Shown here in pieces: positions 58,115 through 64,000 of a stretch of DNA of 64,000 nt. Position 1 is the first letter of the stretch, and each line of letters opens with the position of its first letter. The notes below the pieces were generated by a model. The model was not told where the DNA came from. It did not search any database and was given only the letters and a program-made list of their open reading frames with translations. This DNA is from Leptodesmis sichuanensis A121 (lineage in GTDB: Bacteria > Cyanobacteriota > Cyanobacteriia > Leptolyngbyales > Leptolyngbyaceae): NCBI RefSeq assembly GCF_021379005.1, contig NZ_CP075171.1, positions 744,001 to 808,000 on the forward strand, in the 5' to 3' direction. Made by a program: the position numbers and the translations under genes.

Positions 58115-59005
58115 TCCAAATCGCACCAGGCCCGTTTCGTAGCCTCGCTTCATTAAGCCAAGGGAGAGGGCGGCTTGAATCGTTGTCCAGCCCGATCGCA
58201 GCAATCCCCAAATTGCTCCTGGGGTTAGAGCTGAATCAATGACGCTGTCCCAGAACGGTGCAACGGCTGTTGACCAATCAGCAGTACGAATATTTTTGAA
58301 ATTCAGGAACTGAGCGATCGCTTCATACTCCGGCAGAGAAATCACATAAGGCAGGCAGTAGACCCGGTAAATATCCTGTAAGTGCTGCTGCTCCTCATTC
58401 GTTAGAGGCTGTCGATCGATCGGTCGGTGGCACCAGGTTACAAATAGCAACGTACCACCCGGTTTTAAGACCCGGTAACACTCCTGCAAGAATTTCGTCT
58501 TATCCGGTATATGTTCCCCGCTCTCTAAAGACCACACCAGGTCGAAGGAGTCGTCCGCGAAGGGCATATTGAGGGCATCGGCAACTAGGAATCGAGCAGA
58601 GGGTGAAGAGGGTGGTGGCGGAGAAGGGATGGGGAGGGTAGAGGAGAGGGGAATGCTGAGTTCTTGGGCGCGTTCGCTGGCACGGTTGGCCTGGACGGGA
58701 CTGAGGGTGATGCCGGTAACAGCGGCTGGCAATTTTTGTGCCAGGTATAGACTGCTGCCACCAATGCCACAGCCCACATCCAGAATTTGGGTAGCCTGCT
58801 GAACATTTCCCCAGTGCAGCAATTCCTCAATTAAATCAATCTGGGCTTGCCGCCGTTCCTTCTTCTCTTGGCCATCCACACCGTAATAGCCATGGTGCAT
58901 ATGCTCTCCCCAAATCTGCTCCCACAGGGTTGAAGAAGCATCATAAAACTGCTGAATGGATTGGTTGAGGGGCAGGTGTAATGAGGTATTGGTCATAGTT
59001 TCCAT
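58094..59005 (-). CDS. Tocopherol O-methyltransferase (gamma-TMT-like)
   Basis: 303 residues. IQQFYDASSTLWEQIWGEHM, HHGYYGVDG and ERRQAQIDLIEELLHW are hallmarks of the gamma-tocopherol methyltransferase group. The SAM motif is ILDVGCGIGGSSLYLAQKLP, then LVWSLESGEHIPDKTKFLQE, TWCHRPIDRQPLTNEEQ and VYCLPYVISLPEYEAIA. It methylates gamma- to alpha-tocopherol. A short Ser/Pro-rich insert (about 122-136) separates SAM motifs. Its start overlaps the end of the DUF4333 lipoprotein gene by 13 bp. Confidence 0.87.
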   Translation of the reverse strand: METMTNTSLHLPLNQSIQQFYDASSTLWEQIWGEHMHHGYYGVDGQEKKERRQAQIDLIEELLHWGNVQQATQILDVGCGIGGSSLYLAQKLPAAVTGITLSPVQANRASERAQELSIPLSSTLPIPSPPPPSSPSARFLVADALNMPFADDSFDLVWSLESGEHIPDKTKFLQECYRVLKPGGTLLFVTWCHRPIDRQPLTNEEQQHLQDIYRVYCLPYVISLPEYEAIAQFLNFKNIRTADWSTAVAPFWDSVIDSALTPGAIWGLLRSGWTTIQAALSLGLMKRGYETGLVRFGLLTTTK

Positions 59006-59577
59006 GTCACGTTTCCTTTTTCGTCATCCACGCGGACGTTAACGGTCAGGGTTTGGCCTTTGGGATCGGTGACTTTACAGGCAAAGGTTTCTCCGGGTTT
59101 AGCTAAGCGAATTTTGCCGCCACAGTTGGTTTTTACAAGCAGCCCAAATTGCTCCTGGATGCCTTGCTGAATGTTCTTTTCCAGCTTGGGCAAGACCAGT
59201 AAATCCTTAGTACTCCACTGCAAGCCCTTCTTTTTATTCTCCAGATTAATGGCCAGCGGAAAGGTCTTGCCTTCGGCGGTGGCCTGACAGGTAAAGGTTT
59301 TAGTTGTTTCTAGATTAATGTTGGCTGGACATTTGACCGATCGCACCGGAACTGCGGCTGTTTTCGACACATCAACCTGAAGTTTCTGCTCCAGGTCTTG
59401 AATTGCTCTGGCTTTTTCTGGGGATGCCGTCACCGTTGGACTGACGAAGGAGACTTGAGGGGAAGAGGATAGGGTAGGAGTGGGTGGAGTCGAGGGCGAT
59501 CGTCCAGAGCAGCCAGCCAGACTACTGACCAGGAGCAAAACCGTAAAGCTGAGTGGAGCGATAGACAAACGAATCAT
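58993..59577 (-). CDS. Lipoprotein with two DUF4333-like domains
   Basis: 194 residues with a lipoprotein signal (LLLVSSLAGCSG, lipobox LAGC, Cys at about residue 23), a Ser/Thr/Pro linker, and two similar halves. The first has VPVRSVKCPANINLETTKTF and TCQATAEGKTFPLAINLENK; the second has VKTNCGGKIRLAKPGETF and ACKVTDPKGQTLTVNVRVDD. Each half has a Cys pair of the DUF4333 type. It should sit on the periplasmic side of a membrane. It overlaps the methyltransferase gene and is likely co-transcribed. Confidence 0.82.
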   Translation of the reverse strand: MIRLSIAPLSFTVLLLVSSLAGCSGRSPSTPPTPTLSSSPQVSFVSPTVTASPEKARAIQDLEQKLQVDVSKTAAVPVRSVKCPANINLETTKTFTCQATAEGKTFPLAINLENKKKGLQWSTKDLLVLPKLEKNIQQGIQEQFGLLVKTNCGGKIRLAKPGETFACKVTDPKGQTLTVNVRVDDEKGNVTWKL

Positions 59578-59721
59578 GGTGGAGATTTAAAAATTAAAAA
59601 ATGCAAAAATATAGTGCCTGGGATTTCAGGAATCAAGTCCAGCGATAAAACTGTGAGTTCTTCTGGAGAAGCAGCAGTTTTGAACCTGGACGAGTTTAAT
59701 TTACCGTTTACTTCTGATCCA

Positions 59722-61068
59722 ATGACTGTCTCCCGCACAATCTGTCTGGGGTTTCTTGCCGTGATTAGCATTGGCACCCTGTTACTCGCCATGCCCTTCT
59801 CCCTCACCAATGGGGAATGGAGTTGGGAAAACCTGATCGTAGCGCTATTTACAGCTACCTCTGCGGTTTGTGTTACTGGACATATTGTGGTAGACACGGC
59901 GACGTACTTTTCTACCTGGGGACATATTTTTATCATTATGCTGATCCAGGTAGGGGGGTTGGGGTACATGACCGCGACCACCTTTCTGTTGATTTTACTG
60001 GGACGGCGCATGGGGTTGCGAGATAAGGTGGCGATTCAACAAGCCCTCGATCGCACCGGAATTGAGGGAGTGGCTCAACTGATTCGATCAATTATCGCCA
60101 CCACCCTGATTTTTGAGATTACCGGCCTGTTTCTGCTGTTGCCAGTCTTCGTTCCCCAATATGGTCTGGATCAGGGATTGTGGCTGGCTCTATTTCACAG
60201 CGTCAGTGCCTGGAATAATGCGGGGTTCAGCGTATTTTCGGATAGTCTGGTTGGGTATCAGTCCTCTCTTTTAGTGAATCTTGTGATTCCTGGACTGATT
60301 ATTTTTGGCGGCATTGGTTACGACGTAATTTTTGAAATGTATCTGTGGTTGCGGGAGCGCCTTTCGCGAGAGAAACGGCATATTGTGTTGTCCCTCAACT
60401 TCAAGGTCGCCGTCAGCACGACCCTGATTTTGTTAATTATGGGAACGATCGCCTTCTTTCTCGTCGAATTACGCAATCCCAGCATTCTGGCCGGGAAAGA
60501 TTTGCAAACTCAGATTCTGGCAGCCTGGTTCCAATCCGTGACCTCCCGCACCGCCGGGTTTAATACGATCGATATCGGCAAAATGACCACTGCCGGATTG
60601 TTTATTACGATCGCCCTGATGTTCATTGGCGGCAATCCGGGAGGAACCGCAGGCGGCATTAAGACAACGACTTTGCGTGTATTGACCAGTTGCACCAAAA
60701 CAATTTTGCAGGGACGGGAAGAAGTATACCTGTATGAACGACAAATCCCTGTATCCCTGGTACTCAAAGCGGTTGGAGTAGTGGTTGGGTCGTTAGCGCT
60801 CGTGATTGTGATGACAATTCTGATTGCGCTATCCGATCCGGAGTTTGACTTCATCCAGATTCTATTTGAGGTCGTCTCTGCCTTTGCCACTGTCGGGCTA
60901 TCTACCGGAGCAACTCTGGATGCTCAGTTTTCTACCTTTGCCAAATTGGTACTAGTAGCGACGATGTATATTGGTCGGCTCGGGGTGTTATTGCTGATGT
61001 CTGCGGCTCTGGGTGATCCGAAACCCAGTTTTGTCCGCTATCCGGAGGAAAACTTACTGGTTGGCTAA
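59722..61068 (+). CDS. ktrB: Potassium uptake channel subunit KtrB (TrkH/NtpJ family)
   Basis: The protein has 448 residues from ATG 59722 (MTVSRTICLGFL), the start that matches family length; a GTG at 59614 would add 36 residues and leave only 36 bp to the divergent lipoprotein gene. Four pore repeats carry selectivity-filter segments: TSAVCVTGHIVVD, HSVSAWNNAGFSVF, SVTSRTAGFNTID and FATVGLSTGATLD. GGNPGGTAGGIKTTT follows the third. It forms the membrane part of a Ktr-type K+ system with the KtrA gene 135 bp downstream. Confidence 0.9.
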   Translation: MTVSRTICLGFLAVISIGTLLLAMPFSLTNGEWSWENLIVALFTATSAVCVTGHIVVDTATYFSTWGHIFIIMLIQVGGLGYMTATTFLLILLGRRMGLRDKVAIQQALDRTGIEGVAQLIRSIIATTLIFEITGLFLLLPVFVPQYGLDQGLWLALFHSVSAWNNAGFSVFSDSLVGYQSSLLVNLVIPGLIIFGGIGYDVIFEMYLWLRERLSREKRHIVLSLNFKVAVSTTLILLIMGTIAFFLVELRNPSILAGKDLQTQILAAWFQSVTSRTAGFNTIDIGKMTTAGLFITIALMFIGGNPGGTAGGIKTTTLRVLTSCTKTILQGREEVYLYERQIPVSLVLKAVGVVVGSLALVIVMTILIALSDPEFDFIQILFEVVSAFATVGLSTGATLDAQFSTFAKLVLVATMYIGRLGVLLLMSAALGDPKPSFVRYPEENLLVG

Positions 61069-61203
61069 AACCGATTTCTTCACTTCATCACATTCTGTTA
61101 AGTTAGATTAAAAGAAATCTCTCTGTCATAAGATGTTTGACTGAATCAACTTTTAGGAGGCGGCACTGTTTCCTGACTCTGGAAAGTTTGTGCCGAATGG
61201 CCA

Positions 61204-61908
61204 TTGGTTAATCTATCTTCCTTAAACTTCTTTCAAAGCCTGCGGGCCAGCAAAAAAAGCAAGCAGTTTGCCGTGATTGGCTTGGGACGCTTTGGGAGAG
61301 CCGTTGCTGGAACATTAAGTCGGCAGGGATACGATGTCCTCTGTGTGGATACCAATGAGGCGAGAGTGGCGCAAATTTTGTCTGACCAGATTGCCACCCA
61401 TGCTCGCCAGTTGGACTCTACCCAGCCAGCGGCCCTCAGAGAAGCGGGAATTTTTGAGCAGGATACGGTGATTGTAGCGATCGGCAACTTCGTCCAAGAA
61501 AGCATCATCACCACCCTGAATGTGAAAGAAGGAGGCGTTCCCCACGTCGTTGCCAAAGCCTCTTCCGAAGTCCACATGAAACTGCTGCAAAAAGTAGGAG
61601 CCGATCACGTTGTTTTTCCAGAGCACGAATGTGGCTGTGCCCTGGCGACATCCCTGATTCAACCCGGCATTCTGGAACGGTTTGAACTCGATCCCGATAA
61701 CAGCATCGTGGAAATTCTGGTGCCTGATGAATTTGATGGCAAGACGATCGCTGAATTGAGATTACGCAGTACTTATGGCCTGAATTTATTAGCCGTTAGC
61801 CATGATGGCCGCTTTGAAATCAATCCCCCGGCCAGCACCCGCCTCAAAAAAGGAACTGCAATGGTGGTGATTGGAGCCAATCAAAATTTGAATCGATTAA
61901 CGGTATAG
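61204..61908 (+). CDS. ktrA: Potassium uptake regulatory subunit KtrA (RCK domain)
   Basis: 234 residues from a TTG at 61204; no ATG or GTG exists between it and the upstream in-frame stop. QFAVIGLGRFGRAVAGTL is the nucleotide-binding Rossmann loop, VCVDTNEARVAQILSD has the ribose-binding Asp, and RCK_C follows from about residue 155 (SIVEILVPDEFDGKTIAELR). KtrA gates KtrB in response to nucleotides. An AGGAGG at about 61154 is too far away to serve this start. A MITE copy begins 6 bp after the stop. Confidence 0.9.
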   Translation: MVNLSSLNFFQSLRASKKSKQFAVIGLGRFGRAVAGTLSRQGYDVLCVDTNEARVAQILSDQIATHARQLDSTQPAALREAGIFEQDTVIVAIGNFVQESIITTLNVKEGGVPHVVAKASSEVHMKLLQKVGADHVVFPEHECGCALATSLIQPGILERFELDPDNSIVEILVPDEFDGKTIAELRLRSTYGLNLLAVSHDGRFEINPPASTRLKKGTAMVVIGANQNLNRLTV

Positions 61909-61913
61909 GGGAG

Positions 61914-62113
61914 CTGGTTGACTGACAAATCTCCTGAACACCCACTGCATCACCAGGAAATCAATTTCCTGGCTCATCGCCAAAGTCATCTCAAGATGAC
62001 TGGACAAGAGTTTCAGTCCATTTGAATGGACTTGCGCTGTTAGCCCAAAATTTATTTTAGGGCGGGTGGACAACAGAGCCATGAGCCTTTCGGAACTTTT
62101 GTCAGTCAATCAG
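61914..62113 (+). mobile_element. 200-bp hairpin MITE, complete copy
   Basis: It has the same 200-bp length, terminal repeats (CTGGTTGACTGACAAA ... TTTTGTCAGTCAATCAG) and four inner hairpins as the copy at 7740-7939, in the opposite orientation. No 9-bp target duplication is visible; instead the flanking GAG/CTC extends the inverted repeat. A TGGGCA/TGCCCA hairpin lies just beyond (62133-62155). Confidence 0.92.
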
Positions 62114-62201
62114 CTCATCCAGATGGGCACACTTTGTTTTGCCCATTCTCCTTCTATTGTTTGAATCTAATTTGCAAGAGTGCATCCCAGTTTTGTAAGA
62201 C

Positions 62202-63029
62202 TCATTTTGAGAATTGCCCATTAAGGTAAGCACAGCGTTGCTTCAGCACCTGTGGTACGTTACCCTTTTCCCACTGCGCCCCCGATATCTTGACGCGCCG
62301 CCCGACTTGTTTGACCGTTGATTCAATTGCACCAGAACCAATGGAAATGCCTTCGGCTTGATAATAGCCATAGTTGACAATCCGCTGTCGATGCTTGTTG
62401 AGATAGGCAATGAAAGTCGCAACCCGCTCGTGTTGCCAATCCTCAAACTGGATGATCGCTCCCTCGACATCGCCCTGCCACAAGCAGGCTTCCACCACCG
62501 CTAAACGTTGCTGGGAACCACCCACCTTGCCCAAATTCTCGATGAGGTGATACCAATCCAAAATCTCCCGTCTTTGGGTCGTGGTGCCGATCTGGGCATA
62601 AATATTCCAGATCCCATCGTGCCCATCTCCTAAGCAAGTGAGCGGGTCAGACAAGGGTTGAGGGTTGACCCAGTTAACCAATTGCTCGTTATCCTGGAAA
62701 AAAGCAGCCACACAGCACTCGTGCAGATTCACCCCCTTGTAATCTCGCCATTCACTCGGTTGTCCTTGAGGGGTTCGCAATCGTACTTTGCCGCCGTCTA
62801 CACTCATCTCCTCAACCACTCCTGCCACTTGCGGTAACTCGAAGGTTTGACGATGGACTAATCGTTGTTGAGTGCTGTGAGTAACCTTCACCCCAGTCAA
62901 CACTTCGATGTCTTCTGCCGCTCGCTCATACGACTCGTTGGCACTGAGCAACAAACAACACTGCTCCAGGTAAGGACTCCAGCGTGTGTAGGCTTTCACC
63001 TCCAGAATTTGTGCCTGTTTCTCGCTCAA
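62202..63029 (-). CDS. ISKra4-type transposase, catalytic part
   Basis: 275 residues of the catalytic section: VEEMSVDGGKVRLRTPQGQP (first Asp), LGDGHDGIWNIYAQIG, EILDWYHLIENLGKV and GISIGSGAIESTVKQVGRR (Glu). The apparent start is a TTG within the overlap. Upstream residues GRLHLSEKQAQILE continue the domain in this frame, so it is probably translated as a fusion with the 63026-63262 frame through frameshifting. Confidence 0.88.
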   Translation of the reverse strand: MSEKQAQILEVKAYTRWSPYLEQCCLLLSANESYERAAEDIEVLTGVKVTHSTQQRLVHRQTFELPQVAGVVEEMSVDGGKVRLRTPQGQPSEWRDYKGVNLHECCVAAFFQDNEQLVNWVNPQPLSDPLTCLGDGHDGIWNIYAQIGTTTQRREILDWYHLIENLGKVGGSQQRLAVVEACLWQGDVEGAIIQFEDWQHERVATFIAYLNKHRQRIVNYGYYQAEGISIGSGAIESTVKQVGRRVKISGAQWEKGNVPQVLKQRCAYLNGQFSK

Positions 63030-63262
63030 GTGCAGTCGTCCGACGATACTGTCGAGGCTGCGCTTTCGTCCACTTGTGGTGCCGCTGCTTGTTGCAATAA
63101 AAAATCCCCGAGTTCTGGACCGACGTGTTCCAGCAGATGCCCTCTTACTGCTACCTCAATCCCTGCTAATGTTTTTACTTGCTCCGGGTCGGTTTCCTCG
63201 TACAGCAGAGCGGCAAGGGCACGAGCATGGGCTTGAATTTGGGCTTTTTTCTCAGCGTCCAT
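63026..63262 (-). CDS. ISKra4-type transposase, N-terminal part
   Basis: 78 residues (AQIQAHARALAALLYEETDP, GHLLEHVGPELGDFLLQQ) that form the N-terminus of the transposase. It ends in STVSSDDCT and a TGA while the other frame reads SIVGRLHLSEK through the same DNA. Either a programmed shift or a mutation separates the two. Confidence 0.8.
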   Translation of the reverse strand: MDAEKKAQIQAHARALAALLYEETDPEQVKTLAGIEVAVRGHLLEHVGPELGDFLLQQAAAPQVDESAASTVSSDDCT

Positions 63263-63402
63263 TGGAGTTATCGGCTAAAGGTGGAATGCTCAAAGTTTAG
63301 CGTTGTCTCCCAAACATAGCCCTAAGCACTTATACTCATCGCAAATGTGGGATGCACTCATTTGCAAGAATTCCAATCGTGAATCTGCAGAATTTCTCCC
63401 AT

Positions 63403-64000
63403 CTACTGACTTACGGCTGAAAACAGCGCTGAGTAATCTTTATCCGCCAAGCCCAATTCCAGGGTTTTGGTCAGGATGGATTGAACAGCCATTACGAGTT
63501 CGGGATTCAGTCCCAGGGATTGGGCTTCCGTGAGAAACAGGCCCATATCTTTCGCCAGGTGTTTGGTGGGGAAGTTGGGATGTTCGTAGTTGCGATCGAG
63601 CATCCGTTGCAGTTTCTTGTCAAAGGTGGGGGCATACAGAGCGCTTTCCCGCAAAATCTCCATAAACAGATCCACACTGGCGTGCTGCCGTTGAATAAAT
63701 CCCAGGCTGGTGGCAAAGGCAGAGGTGAGAGAACCGATCAACTGATTCAGAGCCAGTTTAACTGCAGCGGCAGCACCCACAGGGCCAATTAATCGAGGAT
63801 TAGGGCCAAAGCAACTGAGGACTTCCTGCCATTGCTCAAATTGTTCTGAAGTGGCTCCCACCATGACGATCAATTTGCCGCTCTGCGCTTCAGGAATGCT
63901 GCCCAAAACAGGGGCTTCCAGGTAATCGCCACCAGCCGCGAGAATATCGGCTTGCAGGGCACGGCTTTCTGCAGGGGCGATCGTTCCCATTTGAATCACC
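63403..64000 (-). CDS. NAD(P)-dependent beta-hydroxyacid dehydrogenase (3-hydroxyisobutyrate dehydrogenase-like), N-terminus outside window
   Basis: The frame is open to the right edge. The visible 198 residues start with MIQMGTIAPAESRALQADIL and include DYLEAPVLGSIPEAQSGKLI (substrate motif with APVxGS), IGPVGAAAAVKLALNQLIGS with the catalytic Lys (KLALNQ) and KHLAKDMGLFLTEAQSLGL near the C-terminus. It fits the glyoxylate/succinate-semialdehyde reductase branch as well as HIBADH; the NAD loop that would help decide is outside the window. Confidence 0.88.
   Translation of the reverse strand, partial: VIQMGTIAPAESRALQADILAAGGDYLEAPVLGSIPEAQSGKLIVMVGATSEQFEQWQEVLSCFGPNPRLIGPVGAAAAVKLALNQLIGSLTSAFATSLGFIQRQHASVDLFMEILRESALYAPTFDKKLQRMLDRNYEHPNFPTKHLAKDMGLFLTEAQSLGLNPELVMAVQSILTKTLELGLADKDYSALFSAVSQ

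Larger units (their letters stand above)
62178..63359 (-). mobile_element. ISKra4-like insertion sequence
   Basis: Terminal inverted repeats GAGTGCATCCCA at both ends, followed by (G/C)(A/T)TTTG, with an 8-bp target duplication ATTTGCAA at 62170-62177 and 63360-63367. The length is 1182 bp. Two overlapping frames encode the transposase. Confidence 0.9.

Overview
The window is chromosomal DNA from a cyanobacterium, probably a filamentous, non-heterocystous (Leptolyngbya-like) one. The evidence is very frequent GCGATCGC palindromes, genes for photosystem I PsaX, GUN4, sulfolipid synthesis (sqdB, sqdX), tocopherol methylation, Ycf35, a CruA/CruP-type protein and several families largely confined to cyanobacteria (DUF1830, DUF2949, DUF2997, DUF4346). 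No rRNA, tRNA or CRISPR array was recognised. Both edges cut genes: lipA on the left and a 3-hydroxyisobutyrate-dehydrogenase-like gene on the right.

Layout. 1-4.5 kb: lipA end, psaX, divergent amino-acid ABC permeases enclosed by a 69-bp inverted repeat, and succinate-semialdehyde dehydrogenase. 4.6-14.5 kb: the most interesting block, a leftward peptide-export cassette. In transcription order it holds a HetC-like peptidase-containing ABC transporter, an HlyD adaptor, a HetP-like protein, four small proteins with a shared double-glycine-type leader, a parvulin-like isomerase and a Ser-rich small protein. An IS630 element and two copies of a 200-bp MITE-like element have entered it. 15-24.7 kb: IS3 remnant, ahcY, a devB-devC pair without devA enclosed by another inverted repeat, and conserved cyanobacterial proteins. 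25-34.3 kb: mfd, hypotheticals, and a cellulose-synthase-like gene coupled to an isomerase-only GlmS homologue. 34.7-40 kb: a degenerate histidine kinase, GUN4, rfaE2, DUF2949 and a photorespiratory-type aminotransferase. 40-48.4 kb: accessory region with Uma2 genes, a CruP-like gene, an ISAs1 element splitting a Ycf35-type gene, and a DUF433/DUF5615 pair. 48.5-57.9 kb: sqdX, sqdB, argD, a Ser/Thr kinase, an oxidoreductase, and the DUF2997-Ycf35-ferredoxin cluster. 58-64 kb: tocopherol methyltransferase, a DUF4333 lipoprotein, KtrB/KtrA potassium uptake, a third MITE copy and an ISKra4 element.

How the genes work together. In the export cassette the C39 domain should cut the leaders while the ABC transporter and HlyD move the cores out. 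The HetP-like protein carries the same leader-like motif near its C-terminus, which ties a differentiation-type protein to the exporter. Several dispersed repeats (69-bp and 61-bp inverted pairs, the 200-bp hairpin element, heptameric AAAATCC/GGGATCA repeats) recur through the window, and the heptamers have been absorbed in frame into mfd, the CruP-like gene and the GlmS-like gene.
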